64,000 nucleotides of DNA from Oryzomicrobium sp. (lineage in GTDB: Bacteria; Pseudomonadota; Gammaproteobacteria; Burkholderiales; Rhodocyclaceae): the NCBI RefSeq assembly GCF_021287045.1, contig NZ_JAJTBG010000016.1:1-64000 (forward strand), in the 5' to 3' direction. The number at the start of each line of letters is the position of its first letter. Within the stretch, counting starts at the first letter, position 1. Of this stretch, positions 55,298 to 64,000 are shown one piece after another. The notes beneath the pieces are model-generated. The model was not told where the DNA came from, ran no database searches, and worked only from the letters and a program-made list of their open reading frames with translations. The translations under genes were made by a program, and so were the position numbers.

Positions 55298-57331
55298 ATG
55301 GACAAGATGAGTCTCTATCTCGCGATTCCCCTCGCACCGCTCGCGGGGGCAATCATTGCCGGCCTGTTCTGCCGCATCATTCCGCGCACCCTGGCCCACC
55401 TGGCGACCATCGCCGGCGTTGCCGTGGCCTTCGTCTGCTCCGTGCTGGTGTTCCAGGACGTGATGGCCGGCCACACCTTCAACGGCACGGTCTACACCTG
55501 GCTGACCACCGATTCGATCAATATCCAGGTCGGCTTCCTGATCGACAGCTTGACCGCCACGATGATGCTGGTGGTGACCTTCGTCTCCCTGATGGTGCAC
55601 ATCTACACCATCGGCTACATGCACGACGATCCGGGCTACAGCCGCTTCTTCTCCTACATCTCGCTCTTCACCTTCTCTATGCTGATGCTGGTGATGAGCA
55701 ACAACTTCATGCAGCTGTTCTTCGGCTGGGAAGCGGTGGGCCTGGTGTCCTACCTGCTGATCGGTTTCTGGTACACCCGGCCGACCGCCATCTTCGCCAA
55801 CATGAAGGCCTTCCTGGTCAACCGCGTCGGCGACTTCGGCTTCATCCTCGGCATCGGCCTGATCCTGGCCCACTTCGGTAGCCTCGACTACGCCGACGTG
55901 TTCGCCAAGGCCCCCGAGCTGGCCGGCAAGACCATCAACATCTGGGGTAGCGCCGACTGGTCCCTGATGACCGTAGCCTGCATCTGCCTGTTCATCGGTG
56001 CCATGGGCAAGTCCGCCCAGGTCCCGCTGCACGTTTGGCTGCCCGACTCGATGGAAGGCCCGACGCCGATTTCCGCCCTGATCCACGCGGCGACCATGGT
56101 GACCGCCGGCATCTTCATGGTGGCGCGCATGTCGCCCCTGTTCGAGCTGTCCACCACCGCCCTGTCCTTCGTCCTGGTGATCGGTGCCACCACCGCCCTG
56201 TTCATGGGCTTCCTCGGCATCATCCAGAACGACATCAAGCGCGTCGTGGCCTACTCGACCCTATCCCAGCTTGGCTACATGACCGTGGCCCTGGGTGCCT
56301 CCGCCTACTCGGTGGCCATCTTCCACCTGATGACCCACGCCTTCTTCAAGGCCCTGCTGTTCCTGGCCGCCGGCTCGGTCATCATCGGCATGCACCACGA
56401 CCAGGACATCCGCAACATGGGGGGCCTGCGCAAGTACATGCCTATTACCTGGCTCACCAGCCTGGTCGGCTCCCTGGCCCTGATCGGCACCCCGTTCTTC
56501 TCCGGCTTCTACTCCAAGGACTCGATCATCGAGGCCGTGGCCCTGTCCAACATTCCGGGCTCCGGCTACGCTTACTTCGCCGTCCTGGCCGGCGTGTTCG
56601 TCACCGCCTTCTACTCCTTCCGCATGTACTTCCTGGTGTTCCACGGCGAGGAGCGGTTCGGCAAGAACCACGACCATCACCACGAGCACGAGGGCGACCA
56701 CGACGACGAGGAAGTCTCCCACGACCACCATCACGGCCTGGCTCCCGGCCAGAAGCCCCACGAGTCCCCCTGGGTGGTGACCGTGCCCCTGGTGGCCCTG
56801 GCCATCCCGTCCGTGCTGATCGGCTACATGGGCATCGAACCGATGCTGTTCGGCGATTATTTCAAGGGCGTGATCCACGTCGATGCCGAGGCCCATCCGG
56901 TGATGGAGCACCTGGCGCACCACTTCCACGGTGCCGTGGCCATGGGCCTGCACGCCGTCACCACGCCGGTGTTCTGGCTGGCCCTGGCGGGTGTGGTGGT
57001 GTCCTGGTTCTTCTACATGAAGCGCCCCGACATCCCGGCCGCCATCCATGCCCGCTTCAAGGGCATCAACACGGTGCTGGAAAACAAGTACTACTTCGAC
57101 AAGATCAACGAGACGGTGTTTGCCGGTGGCTCCCGCCTGCTCGGCAAGGTCCTCTGGAAGGCCGGCGACCAGGCCATCATCGACGGTGTGCTGGTCAACG
57201 GTTCGGCCCGTGTCGTGGGCTGGATCGCCTCCCTGGTTCGCCTGTTCCAGTCCGGGTACATCTACCAGTACGCCTTCACCATGATCATCGGGGTGTTCGT
57301 GCTGCTGACCCTCTGGATCAAACTCGCCTAA
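55298..57331 (+). CDS. nuoL: NADH-quinone oxidoreductase subunit L
   Basis: A 677-residue antiporter-like subunit with about 16 helices and the long C-terminal lateral helix that runs along the membrane arm. Key residues lie in FGWEAVGLVSYLLIGFWY and in the lysine-containing AAMGKSAQVPLHVWLPDSME-like IGAMGKSAQVPLHVWLPDSM. A histidine/aspartate-rich loop, residues about 455-480 (HDHHHEHEGDHDDEEVSHDH), is unusual against E. coli NuoL but seen in betaproteobacterial relatives. Confidence 0.96.
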   Translation: MDKMSLYLAIPLAPLAGAIIAGLFCRIIPRTLAHLATIAGVAVAFVCSVLVFQDVMAGHTFNGTVYTWLTTDSINIQVGFLIDSLTATMMLVVTFVSLMVHIYTIGYMHDDPGYSRFFSYISLFTFSMLMLVMSNNFMQLFFGWEAVGLVSYLLIGFWYTRPTAIFANMKAFLVNRVGDFGFILGIGLILAHFGSLDYADVFAKAPELAGKTINIWGSADWSLMTVACICLFIGAMGKSAQVPLHVWLPDSMEGPTPISALIHAATMVTAGIFMVARMSPLFELSTTALSFVLVIGATTALFMGFLGIIQNDIKRVVAYSTLSQLGYMTVALGASAYSVAIFHLMTHAFFKALLFLAAGSVIIGMHHDQDIRNMGGLRKYMPITWLTSLVGSLALIGTPFFSGFYSKDSIIEAVALSNIPGSGYAYFAVLAGVFVTAFYSFRMYFLVFHGEERFGKNHDHHHEHEGDHDDEEVSHDHHHGLAPGQKPHESPWVVTVPLVALAIPSVLIGYMGIEPMLFGDYFKGVIHVDAEAHPVMEHLAHHFHGAVAMGLHAVTTPVFWLALAGVVVSWFFYMKRPDIPAAIHARFKGINTVLENKYYFDKINETVFAGGSRLLGKVLWKAGDQAIIDGVLVNGSARVVGWIASLVRLFQSGYIYQYAFTMIIGVFVLLTLWIKLA

Positions 57332-57362
57332 GACCGAATGCACGAATAAGACTGGGAACAAT

Positions 57363-58844
57363 ATGTCTGGCCACCTGCTCTCCCTCGCCATCTGGGTTCC
57401 GATCATCGCCGGCTTGCTGGTGCTGATGACCGGCTCCGACAAGAACGCGCCGTTTTCCCGGGGCCTTGCCCTGGCCGGTGCCGTGCTGGGTCTTCTGGTA
57501 ACCCTGCCGCTCTTCACCGGTTTCGACCGGGCCAGCGCCGACATGCAGTTCGTCGAGCTGGCGACCTGGATTCCGCGCTTCAACATCAACTATCACCTAG
57601 GGGTGGACGGCATCTCCATGCTGTTCGTCATCCTCAACGCCTTCATCACCGTGATGGTGGTGCTGGCCGGCTGGCAGGTGGTGGAAAAGAAGGTGGCCCA
57701 GTACAACGCCGCCTTCCTGATCATGTCCGGCCTGCTCAACGGCATCTTCTCGGCCTTGGACGGCGTGCTCTTCTACGTCTTCTTCGAAGCCTCCCTGATT
57801 CCGCTGTACCTGATCATCGGCATCTGGGGCGGCCCGAACCGGGTGTACGCGGCGATCAAGTTCTTCCTCTACACCCTGCTCGGCTCCCTGCTCTTCCTGG
57901 TTTCGCTGCTGTACCTGTTCATCCAGTCCGGCGGCAGCTTCGAGATTCTCGACTGGCACCAGCTGCCGATGAGCCTCTCCACCCAGATCTGGCTGTTCCT
58001 GGCCTTCCTGGTGGCCTTCGCAGTGAAGGTGCCGATGTGGCCGGTGCACACCTGGTTGCCCGACGCCCACGTCGAAGCCCCCACCGGCGGTTCCGTGGTG
58101 CTGGCCGCCATCGCCCTGAAGCTCGGCGCCTACGGCTTCCTGCGGTTCTCCCTGCCCATCGCTCCGGACGCCGCCCATCAGCTGTCCGGCCTGATGATCG
58201 CCCTGTCCCTGATCGCGGTGATCTACATCGGCTTCGTCGCCTTGGTGCAGCAGGACATGAAGAAGCTGGTGGCCTACTCCTCCATCTCCCACATGGGCTT
58301 CGTCACCCTGGGCTTCTTCCTCTTCAACGCCATCGGCATCGAAGGCGCCCTGGTGCAGATGATCTCCCACGGCTTCGTCTCCGGCGCCATGTTCCTGTGC
58401 ATCGGCGTCCTCTACGACCGCATGCACTCGCGCCAGATCGCCGACTACGGTGGCGTGGTGAACACCATGCCCAAGTTCGCCGCCTTCTTCATGCTGTTCG
58501 CCATGGCCAACTCCGGCCTGCCGGCCACCTCCGGCTTCGTCGGCGAATTCATGGTGATCCTGGCCGCGGTCAAGGTGAACTTCTGGATCGGCCTGGCTGC
58601 TGCCACCACCATGATCGTGGGCGCCGCCTACACCCTGTGGATGTACAAGCGGGTGGTGTTCGGTGCCGTGGCTAACTCCCACGTGGCCGAGCTGACCGAC
58701 ATCAACCTCCGCGAATTCTTCATTCTCGGGGTGCTGGCACTGTGTGTCCTGGGCATGGGTCTCTACCCGCTGCCCTTTACCGAGGTGATGCACGCCTCGG
58801 TGGCCGACCTGCTCAAGCACGTGGCCGAAAGCAAGATCCAATAA
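57363..58844 (+). CDS. nuoM: NADH-quinone oxidoreductase subunit M
   Basis: A 493-residue proton-pumping antiporter-like subunit with 14 helices. Conserved parts are [38 protein letters not shown] with the key Glu, and [20 protein letters not shown] with the pumping Lys. It starts 31 bases after nuoL. Confidence 0.97.
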   Translation: MSGHLLSLAIWVPIIAGLLVLMTGSDKNAPFSRGLALAGAVLGLLVTLPLFTGFDRASADMQFVELATWIPRFNINYHLGVDGISMLFVILNAFITVMVVLAGWQVVEKKVAQYNAAFLIMSGLLNGIFSALDGVLFYVFFEASLIPLYLIIGIWGGPNRVYAAIKFFLYTLLGSLLFLVSLLYLFIQSGGSFEILDWHQLPMSLSTQIWLFLAFLVAFAVKVPMWPVHTWLPDAHVEAPTGGSVVLAAIALKLGAYGFLRFSLPIAPDAAHQLSGLMIALSLIAVIYIGFVALVQQDMKKLVAYSSISHMGFVTLGFFLFNAIGIEGALVQMISHGFVSGAMFLCIGVLYDRMHSRQIADYGGVVNTMPKFAAFFMLFAMANSGLPATSGFVGEFMVILAAVKVNFWIGLAAATTMIVGAAYTLWMYKRVVFGAVANSHVAELTDINLREFFILGVLALCVLGMGLYPLPFTEVMHASVADLLKHVAESKIQ

Positions 58845-58857
58845 GGGGCTTTTGAAG

Positions 58858-60330
58858 ATGAATTTCAACGTGATTGACCTGATCCCGGCCGCAGCCGAGA
58901 TCTGGATGCTGGCCATGGCCTGCGTGATCCTCGTGGCGGATGTCTTCGTCAAGGATCGGGCCCGCACCGCCACCTTCGCCCTGACCTTGCTGACCCTGAT
59001 CGGGGCGGCCATCCTCACCTTCATCACTGCGGACGGCGAGATCACCTACGCCTTCACCGGCACTTTCGTCGCCGACCTGATGGGCAGCCTGCTCAAGCTG
59101 ATGCTGTACCTGACCGTGATCGTGGTGCTGTTCTACTCCCGCGGCTACATCCAGCTGCGCGGCCCCCTGGGGCGCGGCGAGTTCTACGTGCTGACCCTGT
59201 TCGCTACCCTGGGCATGATGGTCATGATCTCGGCCAATCATTTCCTGAGCCTGTACCTGGGCCTGGAAATGCTGTCCCTGTCGCTCTACGCCATGGTGGC
59301 CCTGAACCGGGATTCGGCCGTGTCCACCGAAGCGGCGATGAAGTACTTCGTTCTTGGCGCCCTGGCCTCCGGCGTGCTGCTCTACGGCATGTCCATGATT
59401 TACGGGGCCACCGGTAGCCTAGACATCACCCGGGTCGCCGAAGCGGTGTACCTCAAGTCCGCCAACACCACCGTGCTGGTGTTCGGCCTGGTCTTCCTGG
59501 TGTCCGGCCTGGCCTTCAAGCTCGGCGTGGTCCCCTTCCACATGTGGATTCCCGACGTCTATCAGGGCGCCCCCACCGCGGTCACCCTGTTCATCGGCTC
59601 CGCTCCCAAGCTGGCGGCCTTCGCCATGACCATGCGCCTGCTGGTCAACGGTCTGCTGCCCCTGGCCCAGGACTGGCAGACCATGCTGGTCATCATGTCG
59701 GTGCTGTCCATGGCCATCGGCAACCTGGCGGCCATCGCCCAGACCAACATCAAGCGCATGCTGGCCTACTCCACCATCTCGCACATGGGCTTCGTGCTCC
59801 TGGGCGTGGTGGCCGGCGTGGTCGGCGGCGACGCCCGCTACGCCCTGAACGCCTACAGCTCCGCCATGTTCTACGTGGTGTCCTACGTGCTGATGAGCCT
59901 GGGCGGCTTCGGCATGGTCATCCTGCTCTCCCGCGCCGGCTTCGAAGCCGAGCGGCTGGAAGACTTCAAGGGCCTGAACAAGCGCAGCCCCTGGTTTGCC
60001 GGCGTCATGCTGATGCTGATGTTCTCGATGGCGGGCATCCCGTTCTTCGTCGGCTTCTTCGCCAAGTTCTCGGTGCTTCAGGCCGTGGTCGCCGCCGGCT
60101 ACTACTGGCTTGCCATCGTCGCCGTGGCCTTCTCCTTGGTGGGTGCTTTCTACTACCTGCGCGTGGTCAAGGTGATGTACTTCGACGAGCCGACGGACAA
60201 CAGCCCCCTCGAAGCCCCCGCCGAGATGCGTGTGCTGCTCTCCGCCAACGGCCTGGCCGTGGCTCTGCTGGGCATCTTCCCCCAGACCCTGATGTCCCTG
60301 TGCGCCTTCTCCCTGGTGCGCTCGCTCTAA
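58858..60330 (+). CDS. nuoN: NADH-quinone oxidoreductase subunit N
   Basis: A 490-residue antiporter-like subunit, the last of the complex I operon. Conserved parts include [40 protein letters not shown] and [19 protein letters not shown]. The ATG at 58858 is chosen because AAGGGG lies nine bases upstream; an in-frame TTG two codons earlier is less well placed. A long hairpin terminator follows. Confidence 0.97.
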   Translation: MNFNVIDLIPAAAEIWMLAMACVILVADVFVKDRARTATFALTLLTLIGAAILTFITADGEITYAFTGTFVADLMGSLLKLMLYLTVIVVLFYSRGYIQLRGPLGRGEFYVLTLFATLGMMVMISANHFLSLYLGLEMLSLSLYAMVALNRDSAVSTEAAMKYFVLGALASGVLLYGMSMIYGATGSLDITRVAEAVYLKSANTTVLVFGLVFLVSGLAFKLGVVPFHMWIPDVYQGAPTAVTLFIGSAPKLAAFAMTMRLLVNGLLPLAQDWQTMLVIMSVLSMAIGNLAAIAQTNIKRMLAYSTISHMGFVLLGVVAGVVGGDARYALNAYSSAMFYVVSYVLMSLGGFGMVILLSRAGFEAERLEDFKGLNKRSPWFAGVMLMLMFSMAGIPFFVGFFAKFSVLQAVVAAGYYWLAIVAVAFSLVGAFYYLRVVKVMYFDEPTDNSPLEAPAEMRVLLSANGLAVALLGIFPQTLMSLCAFSLVRSL

Positions 60331-60353
60331 GCGGCGTTTCCTTCGCGCACAGC

Positions 60354-60387
60354 AACGACAAAGGCCCCTTGCGGGGCCTTTGTCGTT
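60354..60387 (+). terminator. terminator of the nuo operon
   Basis: AACGACAAAGGCCCC pairs perfectly over 15 bp with GGGGCCTTTGTCGTT around a TTGC loop. The T-rich part is within the stem. It lies 23 bases after nuoN. Confidence 0.8.
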
Positions 60388-60475
60388 ATGGGTTCCTCAG
60401 CCATCCATGCAGGGCCCTGCGCGCGTATCATTCCCGGCTGTTGACGCTCCTTACACGCCCTTGCGCCATCCGACC

Positions 60476-61048
60476 ATGACCGATCCCGCCCTTTCCGACC
60501 CCCATCTGACCGAAACCCTGATCGACAGCGAGCAGATCTTCGATGGCAAGCTGTTGCACGTGCGCCGCGACCGGGTGCGCCTGCCCAGCGGCGGCGAGGC
60601 GGTGCGCGAGTACATCCAGCATCCCGGCGCCGTGGTGGTGATTCCGGTGCTGCCGAATGGCGCTTTGCTATTCGAGCGCCAGTTCCGCTACCCGGTGGGC
60701 CGGGTCTTCCTGGAACTGCCGGCGGGCAAGATCGATCCGGGGGAGGATATCCGCCTCACCGCCGAGCGCGAGTTGCATGAGGAAACGGGCTACCAGGCCG
60801 GCCGTTGGCGCCATCTGGGGGTGATGCACCCGTGCATCGGCTATGCCGACGAGCGCATCGAAATCTTCCTCGCCGAGGAATTGCATGCGGTGGCCAGCGG
60901 CCAGCGCCTCGACGAGGAGGAATTCCTCGAACTGGTGGAGTTGTCCCTGGCTGACGCCCTGGCGGCGGTGCGCGACGGACGCATCACCGACGCCAAGACC
61001 ATCACCGCCCTGTTCTGGGCGGAAAAGGCCCTGACCGCCGGCTGGTAG
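60476..61048 (+). CDS. Nudix hydrolase, ADP-ribose pyrophosphatase type
   Basis: A 190-residue Nudix enzyme. The Nudix box is complete (GKIDPGEDIRLTAERELHEE, then TGY). The upstream VLFERQFRYPVGRVFLELPA-type region matches the ADP-sugar pyrophosphatase (NudF) group. It probably hydrolyses ADP-ribose to AMP and ribose-5-phosphate, protecting against this reactive metabolite. The ATG at 60476 removes a non-conserved upstream extension. It is convergent with the diguanylate cyclase gene. Confidence 0.9.
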   Translation: MTDPALSDPHLTETLIDSEQIFDGKLLHVRRDRVRLPSGGEAVREYIQHPGAVVVIPVLPNGALLFERQFRYPVGRVFLELPAGKIDPGEDIRLTAERELHEETGYQAGRWRHLGVMHPCIGYADERIEIFLAEELHAVASGQRLDEEEFLELVELSLADALAAVRDGRITDAKTITALFWAEKALTAGW

Positions 61049-61084
61049 CCGGCCGGGGCAAGACCGAAAAGGGTGGGGGAGGGC

Positions 61085-62311
61085 TTAGGCCGGCTGCGGG
61101 GCGCTGCCCGCCCCGTCCGTGGCCCCATCCACCGCATCGCCGATGACGATGCGGTTGCGGCCGGCGTGCTTGGCCGTGTACATGCGCCGGTCGGCGATCT
61201 CGATCAGCTCTTCCCAGTGGCTGGTGTGGTCGTCCACCCGCTCGGCGATGCCGACGCTGGCGGTGAGCAGGGTGCCGTCCGGGCGTCGGCCCAGGCCCTG
61301 GCCGGTGAGGCGCTCCAGGGCTGCACGGGCTTCGGTGAGCCGGGTGTTGGGCATGATCAGCAGGAATTCTTCGCCGCCCCAACGGGTCAGGATGTCACCG
61401 CGGCGCATCGACTCGCTGATCGCCTTGGCGGCCCGGCGCAGGGCCTTGTCGCCCTCGTCGTGGCCGTGGCGGTCGTTGATGCTCTTGAAGTGATCCAGGT
61501 CGATGAAAGCCACCGCCAGGGGCGCATCGGCCCGGTTGGCGACGCCGCCGTAGAGCTCCAGGATTTCCTCGGCGCTGCGCCGCGAATGGACCCCGGTCAG
61601 GGGATCGCGGATCGCCTGGCGCACCAAGGCCACCATGAAGGCCAGCTGGCTCATTCCGGCCAGGTTGGCCACGCCGGCGATCAGGGCCATCAGCCAGAAG
61701 GCACCGGCGAAGGAAGGCCAGTTGAGCTGGCCCCAGGATAGTATCTGGGCGAGCAACTGGGCCAGCAGCATGGGGGCGACGAAGGCCAGGTTTTCCAGGA
61801 AGGTGAGGGGAAAGATCGACAGCCCGGCCAGCAGCACGAAGGGCAGGAAGGCGTAGCCGGCGCCGATGGCCGCCGACATGCCGGTGAGTTCGAACGAGGT
61901 CAGCACCTGGTGCGATACCACGTAGAACACCGTAGGGATGGCGAACAATAGGGCCATGGCCCGGTAGGCGTTGAGCAGGTTGCCCGAGGGCTTGTAGCAG
62001 ATCACCAGGGTGGCGAAGGCCGCGGCCGCCACCAGGCGCATCCCGGCAAGGAAGAACCACAGGGGGAAGGGGAACACCACGTAGTCCACGATGCTCCACA
62101 GGGGCGTGAGTACGGCGAACAGGAAGGCGAACAGGCGTACCCGGTTCACGATCACCATGGCCCGGCGCCGCGCTAGGAGGGGCGACTGCTGGTGCGGGGA
62201 AATGAGCCAGAGGACTTCGTTGGCATCCAGCTCCCCGGGCATGAGGCCGGTGAGGCGGTGCCAGATGATGTGCGCGATCCGGTGCATGAGGCTGAGGGTG
62301 CTCCTGAGCAT
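61085..62311 (-). CDS. membrane-bound diguanylate cyclase (GGDEF domain)
   Basis: A 408-residue protein that should make cyclic di-GMP from two GTP. The N-terminal part (about 55-230) has five to six transmembrane helices forming an unassigned sensor. The GGDEF domain follows (about 235-395), with the active-site variant GGEEF at 312-316 and substrate residues in FIDLDHFKSINDRHGHDEGD. An inhibitory I-site RRGD at 303-306 lies the expected five residues before GGEEF, suggesting product feedback. No EAL domain is present. The signal it senses is unknown. Confidence 0.93.
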   Translation of the reverse strand: MLRSTLSLMHRIAHIIWHRLTGLMPGELDANEVLWLISPHQQSPLLARRRAMVIVNRVRLFAFLFAVLTPLWSIVDYVVFPFPLWFFLAGMRLVAAAAFATLVICYKPSGNLLNAYRAMALLFAIPTVFYVVSHQVLTSFELTGMSAAIGAGYAFLPFVLLAGLSIFPLTFLENLAFVAPMLLAQLLAQILSWGQLNWPSFAGAFWLMALIAGVANLAGMSQLAFMVALVRQAIRDPLTGVHSRRSAEEILELYGGVANRADAPLAVAFIDLDHFKSINDRHGHDEGDKALRRAAKAISESMRRGDILTRWGGEEFLLIMPNTRLTEARAALERLTGQGLGRRPDGTLLTASVGIAERVDDHTSHWEELIEIADRRMYTAKHAGRNRIVIGDAVDGATDGAGSAPQPA

Positions 62312-62457
62312 TCCAGTGGGTTAGGCCTTGATTCTAGGGGTTTACGGTCACGTCCGGTTGATCAGGCGCAAGGCGGGGAGACTATTTTCATGTTTTGCCC
62401 CAACGGGAAGCGCGCCGCTCGGGCTGTCACTGCTGCACGGCACGGGCTGGCAACGGC

Positions 62458-62471
62458 TGATATGCATATCA
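62458..62471. promoter_or_regulatory. 14-bp perfect palindrome TGATATGCATATCA
   Basis: TGATATGCATATCA is a perfect palindrome in an otherwise GC-rich 206-base gap, 47 bases before the GTG start of the small downstream gene. Its AT-rich symmetric form looks like a dimeric regulator's operator. The cognate factor is unknown. Confidence 0.55.
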
Positions 62472-62517
62472 AAAAACCGTCGTTCGACCCGCCCCCCGGC
62501 CCTCCTACACTGGTGCC

Positions 62518-62958
62518 GTGAAATCCCCGCGCTCCAACCCGGCCCCCCATTCCCGGGGGCTTTCCGCCGCCGGACGGCCCGATGCCGCCCAGGCTGCGCC
62601 TTTGCCAGGCTCCCCTGCATCTGCCTCGGATGCGGTGGCCGACCTGCCCACCCTGCAACGCAATGCTCTGCGCAAGCTCCTCGACCGGCCCCACTTCACG
62701 CCGGCAGAGGTGGCCGAACTGGGCTTTCGCCGCCTGCAACTGACCCGGGGGCTGGGCAGCAAGGGGCTGGAGACGGTGCTGGCCTGGTTGCGCTGCCACG
62801 GCTACGAACTCGATCCCCTGCCCAACCGCTGTAGCGACGAGGCCCGGCGCAGCCTGCGCATCGAACGGGCCATCCAGCTGCTGCGCGCCCAGGGCTTCAC
62901 CGTCCTGCCCGGAACGGCGGGGCGAGATGGCGCCGGGAAAGGGGAGGGCGACGTCTGA
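62518..62958 (+). CDS. hypothetical protein with helix-hairpin-helix / RNAP alpha-CTD-like segment
   Basis: A 146-residue protein. The N-terminal 45 residues are low-complexity Pro/Ala/Ser. The core LDRPHFTPAEVAELGFRRLQ followed by LTRGLGSKGLETVLAWLRCH resembles the two-helix hairpin of RNA polymerase alpha C-terminal domains and other HhH DNA-binding modules. A C-terminal helix RSLRIERAIQLLRAQGF follows. The start is a GTG at 62518; no ATG exists in frame and no strong ribosome binding site is seen, so a later start is possible. It lies between the cyclase and cysB. Function is unknown; DNA binding is inferred. Confidence 0.55.
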   Translation: MKSPRSNPAPHSRGLSAAGRPDAAQAAPLPGSPASASDAVADLPTLQRNALRKLLDRPHFTPAEVAELGFRRLQLTRGLGSKGLETVLAWLRCHGYELDPLPNRCSDEARRSLRIERAIQLLRAQGFTVLPGTAGRDGAGKGEGDV

Positions 62959-63124
62959 TGGATTTTCGGTTGTTATATCCAAAGAGAATTTGTTCTTAGA
63001 TATTCATTATTTCAGTTCATAAGCAGCCCTCCCTAGACTGGTCGCCAACAACCTATTGCCCGGGAGTGGAATCCGCCATGGACGACCGCATCGCCAGCGC
63101 CGCCGCGATTTTTGGAGAGGCGCG
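62959..63124 (+). promoter_or_regulatory. AT-rich cysB upstream region
   Basis: The stretch 62970-63025 is strongly AT-rich within GC-rich DNA and contains TTGTTCTTAGATATTC and CATTATTTCAGTTCATAAG, followed by CCTAGACT (63032-63039), a -10-like element. LysR-type regulators such as CysB usually bind such regions to control their own gene. No gene is seen here; a frame starting at 63078 is out of phase with cysB and lacks support. Confidence 0.5.
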
Positions 63125-64000
63125 ATGAATTTTCAGCAACTGCGCATCGTGCGCGAGACCCTGCGCCAGGACTTCAACCTGACCGAGGTGGCCAACGCCC
63201 TGTACACCTCCCAGCCCGGCGTCAGCAAGCACATCAAGGATTTGGAGGACGAACTCGGCGTCGAGATCTTCGTCCGCCGCGGCAAGCGCCTGCTCGGCCT
63301 GACCGAGCCGGGCAAGGAACTGGCGACGGTGGTGGAACGGATGCTGGTGGATGCCCAGAATCTGCGCCGCATCGCCGACCACTTCGCCAGCCGCGAGACC
63401 GGCCACTTCGTCGTGGCCACCACCCACACCCAGGCCCGCTACGCCCTGCCGCAGATCATCAAGTGGTTCAAGGCCGACTACCCGAAGGTGCACCTTGCCC
63501 TGCACCAGGGCAGCCCCCGGGAGATCGCCGAGATGCTGGTGGCCGGCGAGGCCGACATCGGTATCGCCACCGAGGGGCTGAACAAATACCCGGAACTGGT
63601 CACCTTCCCCTGCTACACCTGGAGCCACGCGGTGATCGTGCCCCACGGCCACCCGCTGCTGGCCTTGCCGGAAATCACCCTGGAGGCCCTGGCCGACTAC
63701 CCGATCATCACCTACCACGAAGGCTTCACCGGCCGGGCTCACATCGACCAGGCCTTCGCCGACGCCGGGGTGGTGCCGGACATCGTCCTCTCGGCCATCG
63801 ACGCCGACGTGATCAAGACCTACGTGGGCCTCGACCTGGGGGTGGGCATCGTCGCCTCCATGGCCTACGACGCCGAGCGGGACCGTAATCTGGCCCTAAT
63901 CCCGGTGCCCGGCCTGTTTCCGTCCAACACCACCCGGCTGGCGGTGCGGCGCGGCACCTACCTGCGCAGCTACGCCCACGCCTTCATCGAGAAAGTGTCG
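63125..64000 (+). CDS. cysB: HTH-type transcriptional regulator CysB (partial, cut by window end)
   Basis: The first 292 residues of a LysR-type activator of sulfate and cysteine genes. The winged helix (about 1-65) reads NFQQLRIVRETLRQDFNLTE and NALYTSQPGVSKHIKDLEDE. The effector-binding domain has the CysB-typical ATTHTQARYALPQIIKWF, LHQGSPREIAEMLVAGEADI and IDADVIKTYVGLDLGVGIVA segments, which bind N-acetylserine and sulfate in homologues. The frame is open at the window end; about 20-30 residues should follow. GAGG lies before the ATG at 63125. Sulfur genes are expected downstream. Confidence 0.95.
   Translation, partial: MNFQQLRIVRETLRQDFNLTEVANALYTSQPGVSKHIKDLEDELGVEIFVRRGKRLLGLTEPGKELATVVERMLVDAQNLRRIADHFASRETGHFVVATTHTQARYALPQIIKWFKADYPKVHLALHQGSPREIAEMLVAGEADIGIATEGLNKYPELVTFPCYTWSHAVIVPHGHPLLALPEITLEALADYPIITYHEGFTGRAHIDQAFADAGVVPDIVLSAIDADVIKTYVGLDLGVGIVASMAYDAERDRNLALIPVPGLFPSNTTRLAVRRGTYLRSYAHAFIEKVS

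Overview
The window is GC-rich, gene-dense chromosomal DNA from a betaproteobacterium. Gene order and protein sequences fit the Rhodocyclales/Azonexaceae (Azospira, Dechlorosoma or Dechloromonas-like), but this is inferred from family knowledge and no database search was possible. Supporting blocks are hrcA-nadK-recN, fur-bamE-dapB, carAB-greA, rlmE-ftsH-folP-glmM and tpiA-secG-tRNA-Leu-nuoA-N. No insertion sequence, phage, integrase, CRISPR array or rRNA was seen. Almost everything is core housekeeping, with a few accessory or sensory genes in between.

Layout. 0.2-2.5 kb: a TerC-family membrane protein behind a clear yybP-ykoY (manganese) riboswitch with its own promoter and an overlapping terminator, an uncharacterised 86-residue ORF between switch and terC, then lpxH. 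2.6-6.5 kb: cytoplasmic and periplasmic cyclophilins (ppiB, ppiA), then a translationally coupled pair, a TPR protein and an L,D-transpeptidase, that share a C-terminal NTF2-like domain. 6.7-12.4 kb: cysS, two orphan branched-chain-amino-acid-type binding proteins, and a MgtC/DUF4010-type membrane protein. 12.5-16.5 kb: grpE-dnaK-dnaJ with sigma-32-type promoters before grpE and dnaK and a strong dnaK-dnaJ intercistronic hairpin. 16.5-21.4 kb: a Ser/Thr kinase fused to a cyclic-nucleotide-binding domain, a small membrane protein, a chemoreceptor whose periplasmic domain carries a CxxCH haem-c motif, and an EF-hand protein. 21.5-30 kb: hemH, hrcA, nadK, recN, fur, bamE, dapB, carA. 30-40 kb: carB, greA, a DUF4149 protein, yhbY, rlmE, ftsH, folP, glmM. 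40-44 kb: pstSCAB behind a Pho box, with a 13-G tract between pstS and pstC. 44-60 kb: tpiA, secG, tRNA-Leu(GAG) and the complete 14-gene complex I operon nuoA-N. 60-64 kb: a Nudix hydrolase, a diguanylate cyclase, a small helix-hairpin-helix-like protein and the 5' part of cysB, cut by the window end.

How the genes fit together. Protein quality control is concentrated here (GrpE/DnaK/DnaJ, HrcA, FtsH, two cyclophilins, BamE). The carAB, dapB, folP and glmM products feed pyrimidine/arginine, lysine/peptidoglycan, folate and cell-envelope synthesis, and LpxH makes a lipid A precursor. Metal homeostasis appears twice: Fur, and the riboswitch-controlled TerC. PstSCAB imports phosphate without phoU or phoB in the window. 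The nuo operon encodes the respiratory NADH dehydrogenase.

I found no convincing previously undescribed multi-gene system. The points most worth a second look are the ORF under the manganese riboswitch, the haem-c chemoreceptor, the kinase-CNBD fusion beside grpE, the TPR/L,D-transpeptidase pair, and the poly-G tract in the pst operon.
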